A stretch of DNA of 64,000 nucleotides. Origin: Symbiodinium natans (Eukaryota; Sar; Dinophyceae; Suessiales; Symbiodiniaceae). The stretch spans positions 62,001 through 126,000 of the forward strand of contig CAJNDS010002345.1 of NCBI GenBank assembly GCA_905221605.1, given 5' to 3'. The notes beneath the pieces were generated by a model. That model saw nothing but the letters and a program-made list of their open reading frames with translations. It did not search any database and had not been told where the DNA came from. Positions 1 through 11,104 of this stretch are shown here, piece after piece. Each line of letters begins with the position of its first letter. The stretch's first letter is position 1. Position numbers and translations under genes: made by a program.

Positions 1-323
1 TCGCATCGTTCCTCTGAGGGCGGGAAGCTTTTGCTTGCGAAACGGTTTAGGGTTTAGGGTTTAGGGTTTAGGGTTTAGGGTTTAGGGTTTAGGCCTCAAC
101 TTCTATGAGTGCGAAGGTGACACAGGGACTGTGGAATTCGGGTCTCACCCCCAACTTGCGTAACCCTAAACCTCGGCCCCCTGCGACCCCTAATTTAACC
201 CTAAACCCTGAACCCTGGAAACTAAACCCTAAACCCTAAACCCTGAACCCTCATACCTGAACCCTAAACCCTAAACCCTAAACCCTGAACCCTAAACCCT
301 AAACCCTAAACCCTAAACCCTAC

Positions 324-406
324 AGAGGGGCTTGTTCATAGCAGCGCCGGGAGGCGTCGAAGATCCCGACGCAGCCGGCGCCATGCTTCAAACACCACTT
401 CCGGGC
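324..406 (-). CDS. Putative exon, cysteine-containing, unknown protein
   Basis: Sits between a CCCTAAA array and a TTTAGGG array. On the minus strand it opens after an acceptor CTGCGCAG and stays open for 27 codons to a possible GT donor (GTAGGG) formed at the edge of the array. The product contains WCLKHGAGCVGIFDASRRC, whose spaced cysteines and CVGIFD core recall small disulfide modules such as PAN/apple or C-type-lectin-like folds. That family link is only a suggestion. Confidence 0.45.
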
Positions 407-686
407 CTGCGCAGTAGGGTTTAGGGTTTAGGGTTTAGGGTTTAGGGTTGAGGGTTTAGGGTTTAGGGTTTAGGGTTTAGGGCGAACACATCCCAGAACT
501 CTACAACCCAGAAGAGTGAAGGGTGCAGGGCTCAAGGATGTAAGAGCTCCTCGATTTCATCGCAAAGTTCGCAAACCCTGGGCTCTAAACCCTAAACCCG
601 GAACCCGAAGTTCTAAGCCCTAAACCCTAAACCCTAAACCCTAAACCCCAAACCCTAAACCCTACACCCCAAACCCCTCACTTCAC

Positions 687-754
687 AGCGCGCGCGCCTC
701 CTCCCAGGTGCCTACGGGCTCCCCCTCGCGGGGCTTGATGTGCTTCTCCACAGG
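687..754 (-). CDS. Putative exon, unknown protein
   Basis: Minus-strand reading opens after CATGCCAG and runs 22 codons plus two bases to a possible GT donor (GTGAAG). The peptide includes PVEKHIKPREGEPVGTWEEA, charged and protein-like. It lies between C-rich and G-rich telomere-like arrays. No family recognised. Confidence 0.4.
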
Positions 755-1095
755 CTGGCATGGGATGCTGAGGGTTTAGGGTTTAGGGTTTAGGGTTTAG
801 GGTTTAGGTCTTAGGGTTGAGGGTTCAGGGTTTAGGGTTCCGTAATCAGCTCCTCTGCAACTGAGGAACTTCAAGAAAACGCCATTAGCAATGATTCCGG
901 TTTAGGGTTCAGGGTTCAAGGTTTAGGGTCTTAGGTTCTGAGTTCAGGGGTTGCAATGTAGGGTTGGTTTAGGGCTTGCGGTAGAGTTCAGCTGCGGCCT
1001 GAGGAAACAAACCTCCTAAACGCTTCTTCATACCTAAACTCTAAACCCTAAACCCTAAACCCCAAAGAACCCACGCACCTCCTGCTTAAACCAAC

Positions 1096-1143
1096 TCCTG
1101 AGATTCCAGCCACGACTTTGCCCGCATGCTTGGTGTACTCGTC
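1096..1143 (-). CDS. Putative short exon, unknown protein
   Basis: After the acceptor AGCTGCAG the minus strand reads 16 codons, DEYTKHAGKVVAGISG, in phase 0 to a possible GTTGG donor. The start resembles the LKDEY stretch of the exon at 33106-33181, so the two may be copies of one exon type. Confidence 0.38.
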
Positions 1144-1244
1144 CTGCAGCTTGGTTGGTGGTTAAGGGCTTCAGGGTTCAGGGTTACCCTAAACTCTGAA
1201 CCCTTCGGCCCCAGCCTGTTTAGGGGGGCTTCTAAACTCCAAAC

Positions 1245-1312
1245 CCTCTCGCGAGGGGCGCCTTGAAACCGTTGCAGGCGGTCGGACGCTCTGAGACGAC
1301 TTCGTTTGTGAC
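1245..1312 (-). CDS. Putative exon, unknown protein
   Basis: Acceptor GAGCAG, then 22 codons beginning VTNEVVSERPTACNGFKAPL, ending at a GTTTGG donor supplied by the neighbouring telomere-like repeat. No family recognised. Confidence 0.4.
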
Positions 1313-1313
1313 C

Positions 1314-2110
1314 TGCTCTGAGCCGGGCTTTATATATATATATATGTATATGTATAAGCTATAGGCTATAGAATTGGATGTGTTAATCTGATGTGGTATA
1401 AAACAAGAGAAAATAAAACACGTGAATATGTACGCGTGTATGGCATATGGTACTTTACATTCAAACTTTCGGTCCCACGTTTCCTGTTCTTGGCCCCTCT
1501 AGAGATTCTCCGGCGCGCCCTGCGGGCTTCAGTTAGAGCCCTGTTAGCCTCCCCCTGCCTTTGTCGAAGGCTCCGGTGCCTGTTTCCTGGCGCTGCTCCT
1601 TAAACCCTAAACCCTGAAACCCCGAAAACCCTGAGTTCTAAACCCTCGACCTTCGCACATCTGAAGCCGACATCGCTGCAATTGCCATCGCCAACTCCAC
1701 CCCTGCAACGCAGCCGACATCTCAAACCCACTGGCCTAAACCCCAAATTGAGTTGCGCTTTAAACCTTTGAAAATTATGTATAAATAGGTTCCCTTATAA
1801 GAAAGAAAGGAAATTATGAATTATCCCAAGCAAAAGCCAGTAAACCTCCATAGCCTTAAACCTTAAACCCCTAGGTGGCGCCTCGTCACAGCACACACCC
1901 TCCCCAACAGGATGCTGCTCCCTGGCGACACTTCTGAGGTGGAGAGAGTTTACGGTTTGGAGGGCTGAGGCTTCTAGGATGTAGGGATAACCGAGCCCCT
2001 GCATCCATTTTCTGGGGTTTGGGGCTTGGGGCTTAGGGCTTAGAGGGTTTAGGGTTTAGGGTTTGGTGTTTAGGGTTTAGGGTTTTTTAGGGTTTGGGGT
2101 TTAGGGTTTA
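1314..2110. other. Mixed stretch without a clear gene
   Basis: Holds a short TA microsatellite near 1332-1345, an AT-rich stretch to about 1470, then degenerate CCCTAAA and TTTAGGG variants. Open frames are present on both strands but none is clearly protein-like. Confidence 0.5.
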
Positions 2111-2306
2111 GGGTTTAGGAGACTTTCAGAGCACGTAGCAATTTGTCTTCCCTGCTCCTGGCAGCGGTGGGCGCCTGCTGACGAGCAGCCGGATGCCGTT
2201 GGGAGCGCCTGCAGGCACAGAAACGCCTCAAACCCCCGGCCACCATGGCCAGCAAAAAGAAGGACTCTGGGTTTTTGAGCCCTCTAAGCCTAAACCCTAG
2301 TCTAGC

Positions 2307-2368
2307 CACTGGAGAGTACATGGCCGAGAGAACGGGAACATGAAAGCTGGAACAAGCTTTCCCGCCCT
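2307..2368 (-). CDS. Putative exon, unknown protein
   Basis: The acceptor ATCTTCGCAG is preceded by a pyrimidine-rich run and followed by a frame containing EGGKACSSFHVPVLSAMYSP. It ends near a possible GC donor (GCTAGA) at the edge of a telomere-like array. A second open stretch follows at 2120-2220 with GAGKTNCYVL, but its frame is uncertain. Confidence 0.45.
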
Positions 2369-2991
2369 CTGCGAAGATGGAAAGGATCAGGCGGATTGTC
2401 CCTAAACCCCTAAACCAACTTTTGGGGGCCACGCCGCAACATGAGAACCTTACACCACAAACCCTCAACTTCTAAACACCTCGAGCTTCCTCCACCCAAC
2501 GGCTTAGAGTTTAGGGCTTCGGGTGTAAGGTTTAGGGTTTAGGGTTTAGGGTTTAGGGTTTAGGGGTTAGGGTTTAGGGTTCCCCCACCCCCGCCTTACC
2601 CCCGCCCCCTCAACTAGCCCCCTTAATGCGCTGCCTTCCTGCTGGCACTGCCCCCCGCCACCTTCCAGGCTGCAGCCGCTAAACCTGGAGCTGGTTCTGA
2701 TAGTAGGGAAGGAATGAGCTGCAGTTACATGATATCATTTTGTAGTATAGCCTTTAAGTGATGATATAGGATCTTATTCCCCCCCTGTAATATGCCCTCT
2801 GGCGGATGATGTAGGGTACCTCATTCCCTTATATTCCCTGCTAAGAGGCAGTTAGATTGAGGGGATCAGGGTCTGCGGGGCTTGGTGTCTAGGGATGGTC
2901 GCACTTGTGGGTTCTATCGTTGGCAGTTTAGGCTTTTAGGGTTTAGGGTTTAGGGTTTCTCAGGGTGTTGTGGTTTGGGGTCGGGCTTCTC

Positions 2992-3049
2992 TGTGGGCAC
3001 ACCGAACCTCGACACGAAGAAATTCGCACGGTTTGGGCGGACTTCGGAC
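2992..3049 (-). CDS. Putative exon, unknown protein
   Basis: After CGGCAG the minus strand reads SEVRPNRANFFVSRFGVPTE, open to the edge of the flanking array. The same frame stays open upstream (LDKLGFGR), so the true acceptor could lie further right. Left boundary approximate. Confidence 0.42.
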
Positions 3050-3164
3050 CTGCCGAAACCCAACTTATCGAGCCCACGGCCCCCTAAACCCAAAACCCTA
3101 AACCCTAAACCCTAAACTTTAAACCCTAACCCCTAACCCCTATACCCGAAACCCTAAACCTCTC

Positions 3165-3202
<38 letters not shown>

Positions 3203-3206
3203 AACC

Positions 3207-3668
3207 CTAATGAATTCGTCGAATAAGCCAAGTTCTTCGTCGAATAAGCCAAGTCCTTCGTCGAATAAGCCAAGTCCTTCGTCGAATAAGCCAAGTCCTT
3301 CGTCGAATAAGCCAAGTCCTTCGTCGAATAAGCCAAGTCCTTCGTCGATTAAGGCAATCCTTGCTCATTTGCCTTAATTGGCGAAGGACTTGGCTTATTC
3401 GACGAAGGACTTGGCTTATTCGACGAAGGACTTGGCTTATTCGACGAAGGGCCGGATCCTGGCCACTCTCCGACATTCGTCGAATAAGCCAAGTCCTTCG
3501 TCGAATAAGCCAGGTCCTTCGTCGAATAAGCCAAGCCCTTCGTCGAATAAGCCAAGTCCTTCGTCGAATAAGCCAAGTCCTTCGTCGAATAAGCCAAGTC
3601 CTTCGTCGAATAAGCCAAGTCCTTCGTCGAATAAGGCAAGCCCTTCGTCGATTAAGTCCTTCGTCGAT
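3207..3668. repeat. 21-bp tandem satellite with an inverted block
   Basis: The unit AATAAGCCAAGTCCTTCGTCG repeats head to tail at about 3214-3345 and 3478-3660. Between them, about 3378-3450, the same unit runs in the opposite direction, giving long hairpin potential. Because 21 is a multiple of three, every frame is open and yields 7-residue peptide repeats such as SSNKPSP; these are by-products and not evidence of a gene. A TA microsatellite (3168-3199) precedes it. Confidence 0.9.
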
Positions 3669-3699
3669 TTAGGCAAATGGGTCAAATGGGTTTGGTGCG

Positions 3700-5250
3700 A
3701 GGGAGCCTCCCCGGGGTTCCACAAAATTCTTCTGGGGTCTAATGTTAAGGGTTCAGGAATCTCAATTTCTGAAATTTTATTCTTTTTCTTGGTTTTTTAT
3801 TGTTTTTGTTTCGTTTGGGTGCCTGGGCGAGCTTCGAGGGCCTCCTTGAGCTTCTGGGAGCCTCGCGGGGTCCAAAAAACTATTCTGGGGTATAATGTTA
3901 AGGGTTCCGGAATCTCAATTTCTGTAATTTTCTTCATTTTTCTTGGCGTTTTATTGTTCTTGTTTCGTTTGGGTGCCTGGGGGAGCTTCTGGGGGCCTCC
4001 TTGAGCTTTTGGGAGCCTCCCGGGGTCCAAAAAACTCTTCTGGGGTCTAATGTTAAGGGTTCAGGAATCTCAATTTCTGTAATTTTCTTCATTTTTCTTG
4101 GTTTTTTGTCGTTTTTGTTTCGTTTGGGTGCCTGGGAGAGCTTCTGAGGGCCTCCTTGAGCTTCTGGGAGCCTCCCCGGGGTCCAAAAAACTCTTCTGGG
4201 GTCTAATGTTAAGGGTTCAGGAATCTCAATTTCTGTAATTTTCTTCATTTTTCTTGGCGTTTTATTGTTCTTGTTTGGTTTGGGTGCCTGGGGGAGCTTC
4301 TGGGGGCCTCCTTGAGCTTTTGGGAGCCTCCCGGGGTCCAAAAAACTCTTCTGGGGTCTAATGTTAAGGGTTCAGGAATCTCAATTTCTGTAATTTTCTT
4401 CATTTTTCTTGGTTTTTTGTCGTTTTTGTTTCGTTTGGGTGCCTGGGGGAGCTTCTGAGGGCCTCCTTGAGCTTCTGGGAGCCTCCCCGGGGTCCAAAAA
4501 ACTCTTCTGGGGTCTAATGTTAAGGGTTCAGGAATCTAAATTTCTGTAATTTTCTTCATTTTTCTTGGTTTTTTGTCGTTCTTGTTTCGTTTGGGTGCCT
4601 GGGGGAGCTTCTGGGGGCCTCCTTGAGCTTCTGGGAGCCTCCCGGGGTCCAAAAAACTCTTCTGGGGTATAATGTTAAGGGTTCAGGAATCTCAATTTCT
4701 GTAATATTCTTCATTTTTCTTGGTTTTTTATTGTTTTTGTTTCGTTTGGGTGCCTGGGGGGGCTTCTGGGGGCCTCCTTGAGCTTCTGCGAGCCTCCCGG
4801 GTCCAAAAAACTCTTCTGGGGTATAATGTTAAGGGTTCAGGAATCTCAATTTCTGTAATTTTCTTCATTGTTCTTGGTTTTTTGTTGTTTTTGTTTCGCT
4901 TGGGTGCCTGGAAAAACTTCTGGGGCCTCCTTGAGCTTCTGGGAGCCTCCCCGGGGTCCAAAAAACTCTTCCGGGGTCTAATGTTAAGGGTTCAGGAATC
5001 TCAATTTCTGTAATTTTCTTCATTTTTCTTGGTTTTTTATTGTTTTTGTTTCGTTTGGGTGCCTGGGGGGGCTTCTGGGGGCCTCCTTGAGCTTCTGGGA
5101 GCCTCCCGGGTCCAAAAAACTCTTCTGGGGTATTAATGTTAAGGGTTCAAGAATCGCAATTTCTGTAATTTTATTCATGTATTTGGGTGCCTGGGAGAGC
5201 TTCTGGGGGCCTCCTTGAGCTTCTGGGAGCCTCCCCGGAGTCTCAAAACA
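3700..5250. repeat. ~155-bp tandem array, about ten copies
   Basis: A unit of roughly 155 bp, recognisable by CTTCTGGGGTCTAATGTTAA and by GGGCCTCCTTGAGCTTCTGG, repeats about ten times with small substitutions. The marker recurs near 3727, 3881, 4035, 4192, 4346, 4502, 4657, 4812, 4967 and 5117. The last copy decays into unique sequence near 5250-5340. Open frames inside it are by-products of the repeat. Confidence 0.9.
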
Positions 5251-5722
5251 GGAATCTCATTTTTTGTTTGGCTTTTCCTTATTGTATTTCTTTTGGGAGC
5301 TTTGGAGAGCTTTTGGAACAAATGGGTGCGAAGCGAGGGTTTAAGAAAAGCTGCGTACGATCAAGAATAGAAACTTTATATTTTCGTAATGTTATGGGAC
5401 CCTCTGGGCGGGTGGGGTTTTGTCTGGTTGCTCGAACCCCTTCTAAACTAGTAATGTCCTGGCCCTGCCAATCGTAAACCCTAAACCCTAAGCCCTAAAC
5501 CCTGAACCCTAAACATAGAGCCCTGCAACCTCGAACCCTACCCCCAAAGCCTTCGGACCCTAGGGCCTGGAAACGGCTGAAAGATCTGAACGTGAACTCT
5601 TTGTGAGGCCGCGCAAGGGTTAGGGCTTAGGGCTTAGGGCTCCGGGCTCAGGGCTTAGGGCTTAAAACCCAAAACCCTAAACCCTAAACCCTAAACCTTA
5701 AACCCTAAACCCTGAACCTTAC

Positions 5723-5813
5723 AGCACTCAATTCTAGGCCACACCTCGCGCCTGAAGCGCTCGTCCCATCCCTGATGGTCCAGGTGATAGGTCTTCCAGA
5801 CGTTGTGCCGCCC
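5723..5813 (-). CDS. Putative exon, Trp/His-rich, unknown protein
   Basis: One of the more convincing islands. Acceptor CCTGGCAG, then 30 codons plus one base containing HNVWKTYHLDHQGWDERFRR and EVWPRIEC, then a canonical GTAAGG donor. Composition (several W, H, D, R) is protein-like. It is closed on the 3' side by telomere-like repeats that begin right after the donor. Family not recognised. Confidence 0.58.
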
Positions 5814-5930
5814 CTGCCAGGGGGTTCACGGCTTCCCAAAAAAGATATGACACAAACTGGTCCCCAAAAGTTCCGGAAGAAATACAAAAGGGCTCCTAAC
5901 ACCCTAAACCTTGGACCCTAAACCCTAAAC

Positions 5931-5974
5931 CCTATGATTTCAAGGGGAGACCCATCGTACAGTGATAGTGGGGC
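5931..5974 (-). CDS. Putative short exon; donor lies in the telomere repeat
   Basis: Acceptor CAATTACAG followed by APLSLYDGSPLEII. The only GT donor available is the GTTTAG of the abutting TTTAGGG array. Upstream of the acceptor the frame remains open (GFNEGLPLAFQTVFHVQLQ), so the exon may be longer. Confidence 0.42.
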
Positions 5975-6309
5975 CTGTAATTGCACATGGAAAACTGTTT
6001 GAAAAGCAAGAGGCAAACCTTCATTGAAGCCTAACCCTCGATAGGTTTAGGGTTTACGGTTAAGAGTTTAGGGTTCAGGGCTTGGGGTTTAGGAACCCTC
6101 AACCACCCGCTAGCAGGGGTCTGGAAGCCCATGGTTAATCCCCAAAAGTTTCGGACTTGGGAATCCTGAGCCCTAAGCCCTAAACCCTCGACCAGAAGAG
6201 CTTAGGGTCTAGGGTCTACAAAGCTTAGGGTTTAGGGTCTACAGGCTTTGGGGTTTAGGGTCTAGTATAGGGTCTACAGGGTTTGGGGTTTAGGGTTTCG
6301 GGTTTAGGC

Positions 6310-6367
6310 CCTGTGCTGCGGAAACTGTAAGGTGCTGCCGGACCTTATCGCTGCGACTGACATTCAC
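6310..6367 (-). CDS. Putative exon, unknown protein
   Basis: Acceptor TCTGTCAG, then VNVSRSDKVRQHLTVSAAQ, ending at a possible GC donor. Telomere-like repeats follow directly. Confidence 0.4.
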
Positions 6368-6875
6368 CTGACAGACAAGCAGAGGGCGGTGGATGTAGGA
6401 GTGATTGGGTTAGGGACCACAGTAAGCATAGGCTGCAGCATAGGGCCATATAGATTTGGGGTATTAAGAATTTAGGTAGACTTTGAGGGCACAAGGCGTT
6501 GCGGCAAAACCCGTCTGGATTGACTCATGCGGGCGGGCCGACGTGCTCAACATGCCTCTTGAAAGTACAAGACCTTCTTCGCTGTCAGAGATTTCGGGGT
6601 TTGGGGCTCAAGCTTTCGGGTCCTACTTAACATGGTCTAGTACCCGTTGTATTGGGATGGTAAGGGAGCAATATGTGTGCCGTTTCTGAGGTTTTGGGTT
6701 TGGGGTGTTAGGGTCTTGATTGGGCTTATCTCCCCCATTCCGAAAAGCGTCTCGAGAGGGGCCATGAAGGGGCCCTGAGCTTGGCGATTTTGCTACACAG
6801 CCCTCCACCTAGGAACCCCAAACTCCGAAGCCTAAGCCACCATAAGAGGCTCCCGGATTGTCAAGCTCTTGGGTC

Positions 6876-6951
6876 TTGCGAGCTGGGCCTCCCAGGAGCA
6901 GTCGTAGATGGGCACTGTGGTGGTGAAGGTGGTCATCGACACCGGAGTTCC
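6876..6951 (-). CDS. Putative exon, unknown protein
   Basis: Acceptor GACCCTCAG, then a frame reading GTPVSMTTFTTTVPIYDCSW and continuing EAQLA. The downstream boundary is uncertain (possible GC donor in CTCGCAAGACCC). The island from 6480 to 7470 is longer than most; other open frames there are less protein-like. Confidence 0.5.
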
Positions 6952-7649
6952 CTGAGGGTCTTCTTTTGCTCTGGCGGAGCTGGGGGTGTGGGGGCTTGTG
7001 CTTTGAGAAAACCACATCAAGGCTGGCATCGGTGATGAGGGGCGATAACACACTGGGGACCGGTCCAAAGCCATTTGATAGATGCAGGTGCCCGCGCTGG
7101 AGCGCTTCCTCAGAAGCGGAGAGGGAGGTTGAGGAGCTTAGGATCTTAGGCCAGGAGTAGGGTGAGGCAACAATTTGAGCTGCAAGTCTCGGCTTCTTCA
7201 GCAGCTGGAACTTTGCGCAGGGGGCTTAGGGAGGCTCGTTCTCGTCCAGTTTGCCTGTAGCTCTTATGTCTGTTTTGGGCTTTCTGCCGCTCAGTGGAAG
7301 ATCAGGCTGTTTGAGATGTTCGAGCAGATCGAAGCCAGAGACCAGGGCTTTTGAGCTGCGAGGCACCCGGAAGCCACTTGCTTAGCGGCCGTGCATGTCA
7401 GGGCATGTTCCACCTTAGGCCCGCTTTAAGCCTGCTAACCTCAAATCCCGTGTTCTCCAAAGCCGACGGACAGAACTGGTAACCCTAAACCCCAAACCGC
7501 ACTTGCTGAATACGACCGTCTCTAGGCCTCAGCGGCCTTTCGTTTTGCAACTCTGCCTCAGCTCCCAGTCACATCGTCACAATCCTCTGCCTCACCCCCT
7601 GAAGGTCATGATCATCCAAAGCCTTTCGTCTGCGAATGTCGCTTCTGAC

Positions 7650-7895
7650 TCAAGCCGCCTTGCTTGTCTGGATCCGCTTCATACATTCTTCTGCCCGCAG
7701 GAGCAGAGGCCTAATTGGTGTGCATATGTCCACAGCGCTCATGTACGCGCTTTGGCTCAGGTTTCTGTCCAGGTGCTCCCTCATGGGCTCTGAGCTCACA
7801 GGAGATGTGCGTCAACCAAGCGAACAACGGTCACGCACTCTTTCATTTGGCAGGTTCATGCCTTCGAGATGTTCTACATCCTCCACGCTTAAAGC
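7650..7895 (-). CDS. Exon pair or pseudogene fragment with one in-frame TGA
   Basis: Two protein-like stretches lie in one minus-strand frame: ALSVEDVEHLEGMNLPNERV then, after a single TGA, EPMREHLDRNLSQSAYMSAV continuing through IRPLLLRAEECMKRI to a stop. The first follows a TTTACAG acceptor. The TGA lies in a 27-nt segment that begins GTTGAC and ends CTCAG, so it could be a very short intron, a recoded stop or a pseudogene mutation. Protein family not recognised. Confidence 0.5.
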
Positions 7896-7899
7896 CTGT

Positions 7900-8431
7900 A
7901 AACCCTAACTCAACAATTAGGGCCCGCATCCCTGTACGACCTAAACCCTAGCCACCCTAGAAGCCCCACAAACCCTATAAGCCCTGTAAACCCCACAAAG
8001 CCTGTAAACCCACTAAACCCATAAACCCTGAAACCCCTTTAGTAAAACCCTTTAACCCCTCTCATAAAATTCGACAAACCCTAGTAACACCCGATAAACC
8101 CCGATACACCTAAAGCTCGATATGGGTATTTCCCAAAAGAGGGGCACTTTTCAAATCGAGTAGAAAATCCTTACAGGGACCCCCCCCCAAAAAAAACAAA
8201 AACAAGGGCACCCCCACTCGGAAGCAACCATATACAAGAGAACCCTAAATGAACACCCTAAACCCTATACCCAAAACCCTAGAACCCCTAAACCCCCAGA
8301 CCCCAACCCCCACAGCTCACACAAAAAAGGACCCCAAGAAGGTACCCCTATTCTCGGAAGCCCCGACATCTATATGTAATATAAAATATAAAATATTATA
8401 TATATATAATAATATATATAATATATATATA

Positions 8432-8470
<39 letters not shown>

Positions 8471-8760
8471 TATATATATATAATATACACATGTGGCAGG
8501 GATTTTTAGGGTTCATTTCGCTTAGCATCCGTAGTCATCATATATATACACTAATAAAAACTCGTTTTTGTCTTATTACTTATTATATGCCTAAATACAT
8601 CACGACAAACACTACTACTTGTTCAATAAATATATGATTCTTATTTGGAATATTTTTTCTTGTTGCTGAAGCCAGATTGTTTGCGACAATCCTCAGGAAT
8701 CGGTACCTGCAACTTCTGTTGGGTGAAACAAGTTTGCACACTCGCACGCACCTGACCACA
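7900..8760. other. Degenerate telomere-like and simple repeats, no gene seen
   Basis: Contains diverged CCCTAAA-like units (7900-8300), a C/A homopolymer run near 8180, and an AT and TATC microsatellite (about 8380-8485) followed by AT-rich unique sequence. I see no protein-like frame. Confidence 0.6.
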
Positions 8761-8900
8761 CCGTCAAGTTTTAGTAACTATGCACAGAGGGTTTAGGGTT
8801 TAGGGTTTAAGGTTTAGGGTTTAGGGTTTAGGTTTAGGGTTTAGGGTTTAGGGTTTAAGGTTTAAGGTTTAGGGTTTAGGGTTTAGGGCTAAACCCTATC

Positions 8901-9046
8901 TTAAGTTCCTGCTGCATCATGTTGTGCGTTTGTGCTTGGCTCCTCAGCTTGCTGCAGTTCGACCCCATGTGCTGCGCAGTCTTGACTGCTGCAGAGAACG
9001 GGCCGTTCAAAAGCGACACGTTGAAAGGCATTCCAGTCACAGAGTT
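8901..9046 (-). CDS. Putative exon, unknown protein
   Basis: Acceptor CTCCACAG, then an open frame of about 48 codons including NSVTGMPFNVSLLNGPFSAA, VKTAQHMGSNCSKL and QTHNMMQQELK. It ends against a TTTAGGG array at 8770-8895. The length of continuous protein-like reading makes this one of the better islands. Confidence 0.52.
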
Positions 9047-9229
9047 CTGTGGAGAACGGACGCTCGGCAAGAGCGTTTGTGCGACACCAGAAAGCGCATG
9101 CGGACAAAAGAAAGCCCTACCCTAGATCCTACACGAAACTCTGGCTACTCTACTACGCTAGAGACTCAAAATAACTGCCCTGAACATCAACCTGGGCACA
9201 TGGTAAATGGCAGGTGTACCTTATGAAGC

Positions 9230-10000
9230 ACAAATATCGCTGTAGCCTAAAGGGTCCAATATACGTACATACTTGGGACCTTACAGGAAGACACATAATG
9301 GATGCATAGGGAAGGTAACCCTGCAATCTTGTGATGCATTTTTCTCAAAATTGTAACCTGAGACGAGTTTGTGATCCTAGGACATCGGGTTTAGAGTTCA
9401 AGGGTTAATTTTAGGGCTATCAGACCTAAACCTGTAAACTTTACAACCCTAAACTCAAATTACCTTTCGCTGTATGCTCAGACATTCATGTAGCGCGAAA
9501 CACCATAGCATCTTAAACCTCAAACCCTAAACCTTCACCGGAAACTCACAACAGAAACGATCAACACACGAATCCAGAAACCCAGGTCCACTTTGCATCA
9601 GGAAACGATGGGTTTAGGGTTTAGGGACCCTGAACCCTAAACTCTAAAACCTCCAGTTTGGGAATTACCCGACGTGGTTTGGGATTCAGCCACTAAACCT
9701 TGTAAACCCTCGATAATAGCGCCCTTGCTGGTCAATGGAAGCTTAAAGACCGAGTCATTAATCTACTTCTAACGTACTTAGGGGGACTTAGGGTGTATGT
9801 AAAAAAAATTGTAACTGGGGTTAGAAGCCCAGCCTCCATGCAAACCTTCCATAGACCCTAAACCCTGTGCAACTACCCTGGGACTGCTAGGTTTGCAGTG
9901 AGGGTTTAATGTTGAGGGTGTCGGGTTTAGGGAGCACCCTGAACCCTAACCCTGAAATCTCGATCTTCTTAAGATGTAGCGCGCAAACCTCTCTGGTTGG
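9230..10000. other. Low-information stretch with short telomere-like units
   Basis: Contains isolated CCCTAAA and TTTAGGG units and unique sequence. A short minus-strand reading VAESQTTSGNSQTGG near 9665-9705 is possible but too short to call. Confidence 0.4.
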
Positions 10001-10063
10001 CAGCCGGAAAAAGTTCGGGTGCAGCTCGGCAGCTTGCCACATGTGAGACGTGGCTGGGGTGCC

Positions 10064-10201
10064 CTACAATGCTAGGTTATGTTTAAAAAAGTAAGAGCGG
10101 AGCCATGGCATGGCACGTTTCCCCTTGTTCCATCTCGTGTGCGGCGACTCGTGGTTCTTCTTGTTCTTGTTGTTTTTCTTGTTCTTCTTGCTCTTTCCCA
10201 T
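10064..10201 (-). CDS. Small Lys/Asn-rich ORF, possible first exon
   Basis: ATG to TAG, 45 residues: MGKSKKNKKNNKNKKN followed by a basic stretch with HTRWNKGKRAMPWLRS. Lysine-rich starts of this kind occur in eukaryotic nucleolar or ribosome-associated proteins, but they also arise from simple AAG/AAC repeats, which is the main doubt. Confidence 0.3.
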   Translation of the reverse strand: MGKSKKNKKNNKNKKNHESPHTRWNKGKRAMPWLRSYFFKHNLAL

Positions 10202-11104
10202 GTCGCCTCGAAGCAGACAGCTAAATAGCAAGATTTAGCCTTTGTCCTCTTTAAAAAAAGAACTGGCCTGAGGCGCGCAAATCGCAACAAGTAAGCTGTG
10301 TGAGTAGTGAGCAAAACGAATCTTCAAGCATGCATTTCCACGTGACATGAACCCGTTTCTCTTGACGCAGCGAAAGATACAAGCAAGACAAGCAATGATT
10401 TAGCATGTGCTTTCAGTCTCTGAGCGCCTGTAACTTTCCCTCTGCGTTTGCCACTCGGCAAACGTATCGCAAGGCAATCAATTATCTAGGATCACATGTT
10501 TTCGTGATGTTGCGCGTTTCTGGTTTGCGTTGGGAATTCATAATCTCAGAAACTTATAATGGACTCCTGAGTCTGATTTTGTTTCGAGCGGCGTTCTACA
10601 TACTGCGCCCTAGGAATACTAGAGGCTGGCCACCGGTATGTCTCAAACCAGCGAAGGAAAAATGCAGAGTGTTGCTTTTATCTCGCTAGTGATCGTGCGC
10701 CACTACTAGATTTTGCGTGAAACACTAGGATCATCAGGTTCATGGTGTTCGGTCACAGATCACCGCGCACTGTGCGGGGATTAAGTTCCGCTGATAGTTT
10801 GAGACTTAAGTGTGTGAGCTCCACTGCGAAGCCGGCAAGCCTCGGACGTAATAAAAAAACCACCATTATGGAAAGTAAGCAGTTGGCTTGAGTTTAGGGC
10901 TAAACATCAACAAGAACAGGCTTGGGTGGCTTCGCCGCCTGGGACGGCGTGGGGTGGGAGAAAAGTATTAGATGGCTTTCACAATTGGGCCAAAGCTGCT
11001 CTTCGTGACTCACGAAGCTTTCGAGTTTGTCACAAAACCTAACCGACCTAACCTTCACAGATCTACGCCAAGCATAAACGAACAAAAAACAGTGACGCAA
11101 CACT
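10202..11104. other. Unique sequence without telomere units, no recognised gene
   Basis: About 900 bases almost free of telomere-like repeats, unusual for this window. A plus-strand frame at about 10405-10689 is open for 94 codons, but its residues are not clearly protein-like and I do not call it. Confidence 0.4.

Noticed and set aside
3207-3668. CRISPR-like array of regular short repeats
   Set aside because: There are no unique spacers; the units are contiguous and the genome is eukaryotic.
3378-4004. 208-codon open frame across the 21-bp and 155-bp arrays
   Set aside because: The first half is a 21-bp satellite, open in every frame, and the second is part of a tandem array.
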